Assembly (NCBI GenBank): GCA_016194705.1
Contig: JACQAZ010000034.1
Location: 62,001 to 126,000, forward strand
Length of the DNA: 64,000 nt
DNA from: Elusimicrobiota bacterium
Lineage (GTDB): Bacteria; Elusimicrobiota; Elusimicrobia; UBA1565; UBA9628
Direction of reading: 5' to 3'
Part shown: positions 39,346 through 47,742 of the stretch, in pieces
How positions within the stretch are numbered: position 1 is the stretch's first letter
How the letters are laid out: every line of letters starts with the position of its first letter
Position numbers and translations under genes: made by a program
Notes under the pieces: generated by a model
Told to the model about the DNA's origin: nothing
The model's input: the letters and a program-made list of their open reading frames with translations, nothing else
Database searches by the model: none

Positions 39346-40233
39346 CTAGAGTATGTAGTCGGGGATATTTTTCTTGCCGTCGTCCTTGACGTGGGACATT
39401 GCGCCGCCCAGAGTGCGGAACGGGGTCAGGTAGGCGTTTCCAAGGTTCTTCTCGATCTTGGCCATCGGCGAGAAATGGAACAGATTCCAGGGCGTCAGAT
39501 GCTCGTGGTTGGTCCGGTGGTGATGATAGACGTTGCGCACGCCAGTGGCTAAGGCGATGCGCGGAGCCGGTCCTGGGTTCTTGGCCGAGCGGTGCACGAG
39601 CAAGGTGTGAAAGAGGATGGCGTCGCCCTCGCCGACCTCGGGCAGGACGACCTCGTATTTTTCCGGCAGCTCGACCGGCTGGCGCCGGCGGTTGGGGATG
39701 AGGCCCCAAGTGTGCGAGCCGGGGATGCATTCCATGCCGGAGTCGCGCGCGGGCATCGAGAGCGGGATCCAAAGCCGGACTTCCCCGAGCAATGGTCCCG
39801 CCCACATCTCCTGATGGAGCTTCTTGGAGTAGAGCGGATCGCTCACGTGCGCCATGGTGGCGACGACCGAGCCGCGGGAATTATAGGCGAGGTCGGGGCC
39901 GATGAGATGGATCAGCAACTCGAGCAGGTCCTTCTCCAGAAGAATGCGCTCCTTGATCCTCGTCGCCTGGAGACGGTCGTGGAGGTGGACCTGAACGTCG
40001 AACTGGCGGTAGGCCGCGCAGGCGGACTTGAAGCCGTCGCTCAAGCCCGCCTTGTTTCCTAGAAGTTTGCCGAGGAAATCCTCCATGACCGAGCGGGCCT
40101 CGTCGATCAGGCGCCGCGAGATGCAGTTCCTGAGACACGCCCACCCGAGGTTCGTGAAGTCGTCCTTCGCCTTCTCTAACGCCGACATATCGTTGATTTT
40201 ATCATATACCGGCGTGGGGGCCGCGGAGGTCAT
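39346..40233 (-). CDS. PhyH-family Fe(II)/2-oxoglutarate dioxygenase
   Basis: About 295 residues. Phytanoyl-CoA dioxygenase-like pattern: LHQEMWAGPLLGEVRLWIPLSMPARDSGMECIPGSHTWG contains the HxE metal pair and the conserved GSH turn, and ILFHTLLVHRSAKN supplies the distal histidine with RIALATGVR binding the co-substrate carboxylate. It likely hydroxylates a sugar or acyl group. The start is ATG at 40233 by its ATGA overlap with the acyltransferase gene, or ATG at 40188, which lies 7 bases after a TGA-TAAAAT box. Confidence 0.82.
   Translation of the reverse strand: MTSAAPTPVYDKINDMSALEKAKDDFTNLGWACLRNCISRRLIDEARSVMEDFLGKLLGNKAGLSDGFKSACAAYRQFDVQVHLHDRLQATRIKERILLEKDLLELLIHLIGPDLAYNSRGSVVATMAHVSDPLYSKKLHQEMWAGPLLGEVRLWIPLSMPARDSGMECIPGSHTWGLIPNRRRQPVELPEKYEVVLPEVGEGDAILFHTLLVHRSAKNPGPAPRIALATGVRNVYHHHRTNHEHLTPWNLFHFSPMAKIEKNLGNAYLTPFRTLGGAMSHVKDDGKKNIPDYIL
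40196..40204 (-). promoter_or_regulatory. Candidate internal extended -10 within the PhyH N-terminus
   Basis: TGA-TAAAAT (40204-40196, minus) sits 7 bases ahead of the in-frame ATG at 40188 in an AT-rich patch inside otherwise GC-rich coding sequence. If active it would give a leaderless transcript of the PhyH and radical SAM genes. It could equally be coding sequence (VYDKIND). Confidence 0.3.
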
Positions 40234-42221
40234 TGGTCTCTGAAGAACGCCGGAGTGTTGGCCTCGATGACGAGCCGCGCCGCGGCCGCGGTGAGGTGCG
40301 TGTTGTCGAAGGCCGTCAAGTTCGCGGAGTTCGCCCCGATGGAGATGAGGCAGCCCTCCGTGTTGCAGAGCGTGCGATAGGCGGACACATACTTGATTCT
40401 GAGCGCGCTCGCCGCGGCTTCGAGCCGGCGGTCAAGGGCCGGGATGGAGTCGTCGAGCCCGAAACGCATGCGCGCTGGGACCGCCTCGGCTCTTGTGGTG
40501 GTCACGTAGCGCACGAGCACCGAACTCAAGGGTCCCTGCCAATGGGGCGTCGGGCCGATGAGCACGATCCGCTTGGCGCCGGCTTCTCGCAGGCGCCGCG
40601 CCGTCTCCGGCAGCTTGTCGAGCATGCCCTCGTCGATGGAGAGCGGCCAGTCATGGGCCAGGATCACCGTGTGAGGATGCAGAGGGAGGAGGCGCGCGAA
40701 GGCCTCGTCGTTCCAGTCATGGCAGAGGGGCTGCTCCGGCCTGTCGAAGCCCAGCGCCGGCGGGCAGGCGCTCGAGGTGAACTGCCCGACGTTGATTCCC
40801 CTGCGGCGCGCCGCCTCGTCGAGCGCGCGGTAGTACATCGCGCCATGGGAATCTCCCCAGATGACCAAGCGCGGCGCTCCGGGCTTGGCGCCCGGGTTGC
40901 CGTCGCATTCCGGAGCGAACTTCTTCTCCGGAGGGCTCAGCAGGCAGGTGTCGTTCCGGAAGGAGGCCTTATACTCGTACGAGAAATTAAGGAAGGGGCG
41001 AAGCAGGGCCGGGTAGCGCATCCTCAAGCCGCCCTGGGCGCTGGTGACATAGCCGAGAGCGCCCATGACGGCGACGCAGGCGCACAGCGCCGCGGTGACC
41101 GCCGCGCCGCGCGCCGCCGCGCCGAACCGCACGGGCTTCTCAAGAAAACGATAAGTGAGTTGGCTCAAGAGGAAGGACAGCGCGATGGTTCCCAGAACCG
41201 CGAGCCGCTCGCGGGCGCCGGCGATGTTCGCGGCCGTGGTCAGCGTGTGGCACGCGAATAGGAGCGGCCAGTGCCAAAGGTAGAGCGGGTAGCTGATCAA
41301 GCCGACCCAGATCATGGGCCGGCGGGCCAGCAGGGACTTGTTGACCCAGGCGCCTTCCCCCGCGAGGATGACGAGGGCTGCGCCGAGCGTGGGGATCAGC
41401 GCGAGCCGGCCGGGGAAGGGGCTTTCCTTGGAGAGCAGGCGGCCCGCCAGCACGATCGCGGCCAGGCCCAGGGCGGAGCCGAAGTTCCGCAATGCGTTGC
41501 GGGAGCGGTAGGACGAGACCGCCCCGGCGTGGTAAAGACAGACGTAGGCGAGCCCGCCTCCGATCATCAGCTCCCACCACCGGCTGTGGGGCAGGTAGAA
41601 GGCGGCGACCGGATTTCGCGGCGTCTGCCAGACGCTCGCGGCCAGCGAGGCGATCAGCGCCGCGGCAATCAGCCATGCCGCACGGCGGCGCCTCCAGAAG
41701 AGGACCAAGAACAGCGGCCAGAGGATGTAGAACTGCTCCTCGATCCCCAGCGACCACAGATGGAGCAAGGGCTTGGCCGCCGCGGCCGTGTCGAAATAGC
41801 CGGAATCGCGCCACAGCAGGATGTTGGAGAGAAACCCAGCGCCGGCGGCGATGTGCATGCCGAGCGTGGCGTATTCGATGGGATTCTTGTAGAGAAGGAA
41901 CCAGCCGATGAGCCAAGCCCCGGCCAGTACGGCCGCCAGCGCCGGGAAGATGCGCCGGATGCGCCGCGCGTAGAAGCGCGCGAAGCTGAAATTCCCGGCC
42001 ATGAGCTCCTTGAGGATGATCGACGAGATGAGGAAGCCCGAGATCACGAAGAAGACGTCGACTCCGACGTAGCCTCCGGGAAGGTACCGCAGGGTCGCGT
42101 GGAACACGACGACGAGCAGGACCGCCACCGCGCGCAGGCCGTCGATGTCCGGGCGGTACGTGAGGTGGGCGGCGGGGATGCTGGGGCTGGACGGCGCCGC
42201 CAGCGTCTGAGTCGCGCTCAT
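40230..42221 (-). CDS. OafA/YrhL-type acyltransferase with C-terminal SGNH domain
   Basis: A 663-residue membrane acyltransferase. The AT3 domain starts at YRPDIDGLRAVAVLLVVVFH, followed by VDVFFVISGFLISSII, RIRRIFPAL and many transmembrane helices to about residue 390 (LSFLLSQLTYRFLEKPVRFG). The C-terminal soluble part is an SGNH hydrolase-like domain with LVIWGDSHGAMYYRA and a terminal DNTHLTAAA carrying the Asp-x2-His pair. Such fused proteins O-acetylate polysaccharides at the outer face of the membrane. ATGA overlaps on both sides place it in the long operon with the E1/NeuD genes. Confidence 0.9.
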   Translation of the reverse strand: MSATQTLAAPSSPSIPAAHLTYRPDIDGLRAVAVLLVVVFHATLRYLPGGYVGVDVFFVISGFLISSIILKELMAGNFSFARFYARRIRRIFPALAAVLAGAWLIGWFLLYKNPIEYATLGMHIAAGAGFLSNILLWRDSGYFDTAAAAKPLLHLWSLGIEEQFYILWPLFLVLFWRRRRAAWLIAAALIASLAASVWQTPRNPVAAFYLPHSRWWELMIGGGLAYVCLYHAGAVSSYRSRNALRNFGSALGLAAIVLAGRLLSKESPFPGRLALIPTLGAALVILAGEGAWVNKSLLARRPMIWVGLISYPLYLWHWPLLFACHTLTTAANIAGARERLAVLGTIALSFLLSQLTYRFLEKPVRFGAAARGAAVTAALCACVAVMGALGYVTSAQGGLRMRYPALLRPFLNFSYEYKASFRNDTCLLSPPEKKFAPECDGNPGAKPGAPRLVIWGDSHGAMYYRALDEAARRRGINVGQFTSSACPPALGFDRPEQPLCHDWNDEAFARLLPLHPHTVILAHDWPLSIDEGMLDKLPETARRLREAGAKRIVLIGPTPHWQGPLSSVLVRYVTTTRAEAVPARMRFGLDDSIPALDRRLEAAASALRIKYVSAYRTLCNTEGCLISIGANSANLTAFDNTHLTAAAARLVIEANTPAFFRDQ

Positions 42222-44215
42222 GCGGCGATGCTCTCGCGGATCGCGGCGCGCACTCTTTCTTCATCGGGCAGGACGGCGGCCTCGCCCAGGCGAGATGAGG
42301 GGATGATCGTGTCCTGCGCGGCCACGCGCCAAGCGCGCCTGCCCAGCGTCGCGGCGATCTCGGCTCCCCAGCCGCAGCGGAGCGTCCCTTCTTCGAGGGT
42401 GACGATCGCGCGGCAAGAGCCGGCCGCGGCGCTTAAGTCCGCCGACGGGACCGGCGCGAGCTGGGAGGGAACGATGACGCGGACCAGGAGCTCATCGTCG
42501 ATGAAGAGGGAGCGGGCCGCCGTCATCGCCAACGGCGTCATCCCTCCGTACGCGAACAGGCAGGCGTCGGGTTCGCGGTCAAAGGGCGCCAGCTGAAGCT
42601 CGGCTGTCGGGAAGTAGCTTGTGCTTGCGCGCGCGAAGAAGCTCTCGATCCTTCCGTCGGAGAAGATCTTCAGCGGCTGGCCGTAGAGCGCCTTGTTCTC
42701 GATGTACACGCAGGGGCCTCCCAGGCCGAGCAGCCTCTTCCAGATGATCCGCTGGTCGCGCAGGGGATCGCAGGCGACGACGCTCAAGCCGGGCACGCCG
42801 AGGAAGAGCTTCTCGAGGCTCTGGCTGTGGGTCGGTCCGTAGCCGCGGTAGCCTCCCATGGGCGCGCGGACGATGACCGGGCAGGAAGCCTTACCCGCGT
42901 ACATGCGGGAGAATTTGGCGCAATGGTTGAGAACCTGATCCAGCGCCAACGCGGAGAAATCGCCGAACATGAGCTCCACGATCGGCTTGAGGCCACGGAG
43001 AGCCATACCGTTGGCCACCCCCATGATCCCGGCCTCCGAAACCGGAGAGGAATGGACGCGGGTCGGGAATTTGGTGGAGAGGCCTTTGCTGACCTTGAAG
43101 GCCCCGCCGTAGGGATCGAGGATATCCTCGCCGATGAGGTGGACCCTTGGATCGTGGGCGAAGGCCTCGCCGAGCGCGGCGTTGAGGTGCGCGACCATGA
43201 GCCCGCTCTCGGCGGCCCAGGCGGGGGCCGGCTCGAAGTCCGCCGGAATCAGCGCCTCATCAATGGGCGGCAGCACCGGCTCGGCCGCGAGGCGGACCTC
43301 CTTGAGGACCGCCTCAAGAGCCGCGCGCGCCTCGGCTTCGATGCGCAGGCGCGCGGCGGCCGCGGCGCCCGCGGGCAGGCGCGCCTCGGCGATCCGCAAA
43401 GGATCTTTGGCCTCCCAGCGACGGATCTCCTCGGGATCGCGCGTGTCGTCGCCCTTGCTGTGCGGCCCGAGACGGTAGGTGTGGACGATCTGGCAGAACG
43501 GCCGGCCGCAGCGGCGGACCGCGTCGAAAGCTCTCTCGAAGGCGGGAAGCAGCTCGTCGATGTCGTTGCTCTCGATCTCGGAGCAGCCGATGTCGAAGGC
43601 CTCGAAGCGCTTGACCATCGAGCCCGCGAGGTTCTTCTCTACGGGCGTCGACTGGGCATACCGGTTGTCCTCGACGACATAGAGGATGGGGGCGCTCCAA
43701 AGCGAGGCGATGTTCAGGCTCTCGTAGACCGCGCCCTCGCCGAGAGCTCCGTCGCCCATGAAACAGACGGCGATGCTCTTGGCGCCCTTGAGCCGCTCGG
43801 CCAGCGCCATTCCCGTCGCGACCGGTACGGTGCCGCCCAGCACTCCGTTGGAGTAGAAATTACGAACCTGCAGGTGCTGGGAGCCGCCCAGGCCTCGGCA
43901 GACGCCCGAAGGCAGGCCCGCGATCTCCGCGAAGAGCTCCTTGACCCCGCCGCCGTAGGCGATGTAGTGGCCGTGCGAACGGTGGTTCGAGACGACGATA
44001 TCATCGGGCCGCAGAAAGGAGAGCGCCCCGGCCGCGATGGCCTCCTGGCCTAGAGAGGTGTGGGTCGTGCCGCGCAGCAGTCCCGTGCCGAACGATTCGA
44101 GCAGAAGGCTTTCCACGGCGCGAATAGCGGCCATCGTCTCGTAGAGGGCCATGGCCGGCGAGGGCTTGGTTCCAGCGTCGCGGCGGTTCCGGGGTTTGAT
44201 TCGGGGGTCTGTCAT
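42218..44215 (-). CDS. Fused alpha/beta E1 component of a 2-oxoacid dehydrogenase (TPP-dependent)
   Basis: A 665-residue single-chain E1. The alpha half (to about 310) has GLGGSQHL and the TPP/Mg motif GDGALGEGAVYESLNIA (GDG at 154-156) ending in VVEDNRYAQST with N184. The beta half (from about 340) has LIGEDILDPYGGAFKVSKGL, HSSPVSEAGIMGVANGMAL with the conserved glutamate, and ELMFGDFSALALDQVLNHCAKF. It should decarboxylate a 2-oxoacid and acylate a lipoyl group. In a glycan locus this is unexpected; the next gene encodes a lipoyl domain fused to a NeuD-type acyltransferase, the likely acceptor. No catalytic E2 or E3 gene is nearby. Confidence 0.9.
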   Translation of the reverse strand: MTDPRIKPRNRRDAGTKPSPAMALYETMAAIRAVESLLLESFGTGLLRGTTHTSLGQEAIAAGALSFLRPDDIVVSNHRSHGHYIAYGGGVKELFAEIAGLPSGVCRGLGGSQHLQVRNFYSNGVLGGTVPVATGMALAERLKGAKSIAVCFMGDGALGEGAVYESLNIASLWSAPILYVVEDNRYAQSTPVEKNLAGSMVKRFEAFDIGCSEIESNDIDELLPAFERAFDAVRRCGRPFCQIVHTYRLGPHSKGDDTRDPEEIRRWEAKDPLRIAEARLPAGAAAAARLRIEAEARAALEAVLKEVRLAAEPVLPPIDEALIPADFEPAPAWAAESGLMVAHLNAALGEAFAHDPRVHLIGEDILDPYGGAFKVSKGLSTKFPTRVHSSPVSEAGIMGVANGMALRGLKPIVELMFGDFSALALDQVLNHCAKFSRMYAGKASCPVIVRAPMGGYRGYGPTHSQSLEKLFLGVPGLSVVACDPLRDQRIIWKRLLGLGGPCVYIENKALYGQPLKIFSDGRIESFFARASTSYFPTAELQLAPFDREPDACLFAYGGMTPLAMTAARSLFIDDELLVRVIVPSQLAPVPSADLSAAAGSCRAIVTLEEGTLRCGWGAEIAATLGRRAWRVAAQDTIIPSSRLGEAAVLPDEERVRAAIRESIAA

Positions 44216-44225
44216 TTCGATCGGC

Positions 44226-45350
44226 TCAGCAATGGCCTGGACGGCGGGCCGCCGTCCCGTTGAGGCGGACCACCATGTCCGCTCCCACGTGGTCGACGAC
44301 CGTCGCGCCCGAGACCACCGTGCAGCCCGCGCCCAGGCGAACCCGCTTATTGACGACGACGCCGATGCCGAGAAAGGCCCGCTCGCCGACCTCGACGTTG
44401 CCGCCCAGGTGCGCTCCGTCGCAGACGCTGGCGAATCGTCCGATCCGCGTGTGATGCGCCACGGTGGCGCCGCAGAGCACGCGGGAGTAGTCGTCGAGCT
44501 GGACCTCCGGGCCCACCGCGGCCATGGCGCCGACCAACACGCCGACGCCGAGCTTGGCCCTCCGAGAAACGGCGGCGGTCTTATGGATCGCGGACACGAT
44601 CTCCACGGAGGCGTCTTTGCAGGCCTTCGCGGCGGCGAGCGTCGCCTCGGCGTCGCGCCCGCAGAGGAATGCCCGGCGCAGGCCGCGCTCGGCCAAGGAC
44701 GCGAGGGTATCCGGGGCCAAAGTGGGCAAGCCGCACCAATCGCCCTGTCCCGCCGCGTCGTCCATAAAGGCGGCGGGCGATAGTTCGCCTGCCGACTCGA
44801 ACGCGTCGATCGCCAGGAGCGCGCTGTTCGGTTCGCCCCACACGAGCACCGACGACGGCGTCAATGTCACGCGCTCGATCGCTCCGGGCGCCGTGCGCGC
44901 GGAGGGGGCGGCGTCCCGTTGGAGCTCCCGAATCTTGGCTATGACGATGGCGGAGCTGATCGCGGTGAAGGGCGGAAAATCGGAGGGCTTGAGGCCGAAC
45001 TTCTCCATGAGCTCCCGCGCCTTCTTCGAGACCGTCGACGCCTCCGTGCCGCCGGAGTCCCGGGACAGCGCCGCCAGCTGCTTGGGGTCATCGGTCGGGA
45101 AAATGTGAGCCAACGGTTCGCCGACGCGCACGGTCTTGCGCTCGGCGGCGATGGGATGCACGAAGCCGGAACAGGTGCTCTCCACCGTCAGAACGGCCTT
45201 GGTCGTCTCGACCGCGCACAGCGGGGTTCCCCTGTGTACGCGCTGCCACGGCTTGACGAGCCACTCCACGACCAGCAGCTCGACGTCGTTGGCGTTGACG
45301 TGGGGGGCCGTCACGGTCCGGAACGCCGCCGTCTCTTGGGAGGCCTTCAC
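44226..45350 (-). CDS. Lipoyl domain - E3-binding domain - NeuD-like acyltransferase fusion
   Basis: A 374-residue protein with three parts. Residues about 12-86 are an E2-type lipoyl domain: LLVVEWLVKPWQRVHRGTPLCAVETTKAVLTVES, with the modifiable lysine at K51 (ETTK). Residues about 107-142 resemble a peripheral subunit (E3)-binding domain (VSKKARELMEKFGL...FTAISSAIVIAKI). Residues about 165-365 are a NeuD/PglD-type acyltransferase: a Rossmann-like N-part, then hexapeptide repeats with GATVAHHTRIGRF containing the probable catalytic H299. The E2 catalytic (CAT) domain is absent. The inferred role is direct transfer of the acyl group from lipoyl to a sugar. GTG at 45350 overlaps the upstream stop. 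Confidence 0.88.
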   Translation of the reverse strand: MKASQETAAFRTVTAPHVNANDVELLVVEWLVKPWQRVHRGTPLCAVETTKAVLTVESTCSGFVHPIAAERKTVRVGEPLAHIFPTDDPKQLAALSRDSGGTEASTVSKKARELMEKFGLKPSDFPPFTAISSAIVIAKIRELQRDAAPSARTAPGAIERVTLTPSSVLVWGEPNSALLAIDAFESAGELSPAAFMDDAAGQGDWCGLPTLAPDTLASLAERGLRRAFLCGRDAEATLAAAKACKDASVEIVSAIHKTAAVSRRAKLGVGVLVGAMAAVGPEVQLDDYSRVLCGATVAHHTRIGRFASVCDGAHLGGNVEVGERAFLGIGVVVNKRVRLGAGCTVVSGATVVDHVGADMVVRLNGTAARRPGHC

Positions 45351-46069
45351 GCGGGGACTCCCTCTCTCTTGATGATCCGCGCGGGCACGCCGACCACCGT
45401 GGCCCCTGCCGGGACGTCGTCGATCACGACGGCGCCGGCGCCCACGATCGCCCGCTCGCCGATGGTCACGCGGTTGATGACGACCGCTCGCGTGTGGAGG
45501 CGGGCCATGCGCCGCACCGTGACGTGTCCCGCCGTGGTCACGCCGGGGTCGAGCTGGGTGCATTCCTCGAGAATGCTGTGATGGTCGATCTGGGCGCCGG
45601 TGTTGATCAGCGAGCCCGACGCGATCTCGGCCTTGTAGCCGATGATGGCCCCGGCCCCGATCCAGACTCCGGGCGCGATCGTCGCGCGCTCGAGGATGAC
45701 GGCGGTGGGGTGGATCGCGGAGACCAGCTCGAAGCCGTAATCGACGCTGCGTCGCAGATCGGCGAGGCGCTGCTGGTTGTCGTGGTGCAGGGGAAGGACC
45801 TTGCCCACGCCCATGGCCTTGAGACGCTCGGGCCAATCACGGCAGCACAGGAAGGGCCGGCCTTTGTAGCTGTCGCGAGTGGGGTATTCCATGCGCTGCG
45901 AGATGCGCTTGCGATTCTCCGCCGCTGGATCGATTTCGAGTGGGCCGTCGCCCTCGAAGACGAAGGCTGCGATCTTGAGGTTTGTGGCGGCCTCGAGCCA
46001 CTCGGCGATCTGGCCCGCCGTCCCCTCGTGAAAGCTCAGCAGCGCGACGAGCCGCGGATCGGTCTTCAT
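45347..46069 (-). CDS. NeuD-family sugar acyltransferase
   Basis: A 240-residue protein. The N-terminal 115 residues are a small Rossmann-like domain of unusual sequence (VALLSFHEGTAGQIAEWLE...FLCCRDWPERLKAMG), followed by SAIHPTAVI and hexapeptide coils. INTGAQIDHHSILEECTQLDPGVTTAGHV carries the NeuD-type catalytic histidine (H163). It ends DVPAGATVVGVPARIIKR. ATG at 46069 overlaps the upstream transferase stop (ATGA). Immediately downstream lies the lipoyl-NeuD fusion, so the two acyltransferases may act as a pair on a diamino sugar or form a mixed trimer. Confidence 0.85.
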   Translation of the reverse strand: MKTDPRLVALLSFHEGTAGQIAEWLEAATNLKIAAFVFEGDGPLEIDPAAENRKRISQRMEYPTRDSYKGRPFLCCRDWPERLKAMGVGKVLPLHHDNQQRLADLRRSVDYGFELVSAIHPTAVILERATIAPGVWIGAGAIIGYKAEIASGSLINTGAQIDHHSILEECTQLDPGVTTAGHVTVRRMARLHTRAVVINRVTIGERAIVGAGAVVIDDVPAGATVVGVPARIIKREGVPA

Positions 46070-47742
46070 GGCGAGCAAATTTTATCCTTTTTCGGCGCCG
46101 CCGGCATGAGGCCGCGGTGGCGCTCCAGGAATCCGGGCTCGATGCGCCCCGAGATGCTCAATCCCGCGCCCTCGGCCAGCGCGTCGAAGCGAGCCTGGAG
46201 GTCCGTCAGAGGCGGCACGCGGCGCGCGCCGTTCCGGTCGAACTGGTCCAGCATTCCCTCGACGGCCGCGCGGAGTTCCTCCTCGGTGTTGGAGATGGTC
46301 TCGATCCCCAGCTCGTCGTAAAGAAGCTGGCTGACGGCGCCGACATAGGGCTCGAGCACCATCTCGGCGAAGGAAAGCAAGCGCCCGTCCTTCTTGAAGA
46401 GCTTCGGCAAGACGACGTCGTCGGGCAGATAGGCGGTGCAAAGGATGGGGGCGTTGTTGGTCACGACCTGCGGAGTGCCGAACGCGGCTGGGACCATGCC
46501 CAAGCCCGATTGCGTGCCGAGGAAGAAGCGGCATTGAGAGGAGAGGAACACGTCCAGCCAGTCGGATTTCAGCGGGCTGTGGGCGTAGTCGATGACCCGG
46601 TCCATCGCCGGCAGACGGGGCATCTTCGGATCGCCCATCCGGAAAACGAAGCCGCCGCGCCGCGCGACGGCCTTGAAGGCGGCGTGGTAGGACGAGATGT
46701 CGGCGTTTCGGAATGCCTCCGGAGAAAGCGCGCCTTCCCTGTGAAAGGACGGCGTGCGCACGTGCGCCGCCACCCACCACGCGTCCTCGGGCAAGCCCAG
46801 GGCTTTGAGCGCCTCGCGCCCGCGGGACAGGTCCGAGTCCCGCAGCTTGAGCAGGGGCGGCCGCTTCTCCCGGGCCCAGCGCTTGGCGACCTTGGCGACG
46901 ACGGCCGTTTCGAACTCCGGGGGGCCGTCGAAGGCCATGCCGCAGTCGACCGGCATGGCGCAGACCGCCCTCTTGGCTTGGTGGGCGGCGATCTCATGCG
47001 GGTCCGAGACGAGCTCGATGTGCTCGGCGTAGTAGGACAAGAAATTCGGGTTCACCACTTTCTCCGGCGGCGCGCAAAAGATGATGCGCTCGCGGGTGGC
47101 CAGGAGGATCTTTTTCTTGATCTGCGTGGTCAGCAGTCCAGTGCAGCCGATGATGTTGAGGTAGCTGTCGGGGATGTATTCGAGCTCTCCTTCGGCTTCC
47201 GTGATGCGCCAGAGCTCGGGGTCCGCTTTGCGCAGGGCGAGGTGGCGCCGAAGCGCCCGTTCGAAGTCCTTCCAGCGGCCGAGCAGGGCATAGCAGGACA
47301 AAAGCTCGTACCAAGGCTCGGCCGTCTCGCCGGGACCCTCGGCCGCGGCCTCGAAGTAGGCGGCGGCCGAACGAAGCAAGGCCATCGCCTCCGCGGAGGT
47401 CCTTTGTCCGTGGACCTTCCACATGGACATGCGGCCCAGACGCAGAAGAATCTCGCCGCGCCGCCGACGGGCCTCGGCGCTGGACGGATCCGCCGCCACG
47501 GCCTTCTCGCAGCTGGCGAGGACTGCGCTCCAATCGCTTTGATAGGCGTCGAGGTCGGCGATCCCGAGATGCGCCCGCGACAGGCGGCCCGCGCTGGCCG
47601 CCGAGGGTACCAGGCGCGCGCGCATTCGGGCCAGGCCGAGCTTCAAGTAAGGCCTGTGATGCCGGGGATGGGCGTACTTGAGGACGGGCTTGACGATCGG
47701 CCAGTAGGGCGAGTCCTTGAAGAGCTTGGCGAGCGCGCTCAT
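46066..47742 (-). CDS. TIGR04372-type glycosyltransferase with TPR-like N-terminus (copy 1)
   Basis: A 558-residue protein. Residues about 50-190 contain TPR-like helical repeats (DAYQSDWSAVLASCEKAVAADPSSAEARRRRGEILLRLG). The C-terminal half has the family hallmarks: WWVAAHVRTPSFHREG, RNADISSYHAAFKAVARRGGFVFRMGDPKM, VIDYAHSPLKSDWLDVFL and CRFFLGTQSGLGMVPAAFGTPQVVTNN. These match the TIGR04372 glycosyltransferase family (recognised, not searched). Related genes lie at 49402, 52987 and 63621. It lies between the ABC half-transporter and the NeuD cassette with ATGA overlaps on both sides. Confidence 0.83.
   Translation of the reverse strand: MSALAKLFKDSPYWPIVKPVLKYAHPRHHRPYLKLGLARMRARLVPSAASAGRLSRAHLGIADLDAYQSDWSAVLASCEKAVAADPSSAEARRRRGEILLRLGRMSMWKVHGQRTSAEAMALLRSAAAYFEAAAEGPGETAEPWYELLSCYALLGRWKDFERALRRHLALRKADPELWRITEAEGELEYIPDSYLNIIGCTGLLTTQIKKKILLATRERIIFCAPPEKVVNPNFLSYYAEHIELVSDPHEIAAHQAKRAVCAMPVDCGMAFDGPPEFETAVVAKVAKRWAREKRPPLLKLRDSDLSRGREALKALGLPEDAWWVAAHVRTPSFHREGALSPEAFRNADISSYHAAFKAVARRGGFVFRMGDPKMPRLPAMDRVIDYAHSPLKSDWLDVFLSSQCRFFLGTQSGLGMVPAAFGTPQVVTNNAPILCTAYLPDDVVLPKLFKKDGRLLSFAEMVLEPYVGAVSQLLYDELGIETISNTEEELRAAVEGMLDQFDRNGARRVPPLTDLQARFDALAEGAGLSISGRIEPGFLERHRGLMPAAPKKDKICSP
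46079..46084 (-). promoter_or_regulatory. Candidate internal -10 ahead of the E1/NeuD cassette
   Basis: TAAAAT on the minus strand (46084-46079), 9 bases before the ATG at 46069, in an AT-rich patch at the end of the upstream transferase gene. The spacing equals that of the leaderless-type promoters elsewhere in the window. If used, it would let the NeuD/lipoyl-NeuD/E1 genes be expressed separately from the long operon. Confidence 0.35.

Noticed and set aside
45351..45836. N-terminal extension of the lipoyl-NeuD fusion upstream to 45836
   Set aside because: The upstream part is the shadow of the NeuD gene at 45347-46069 (Arg/His-rich string). GTG at 45350 overlaps the NeuD stop in the pattern seen at nearly every junction, and the lipoyl domain begins shortly after it.
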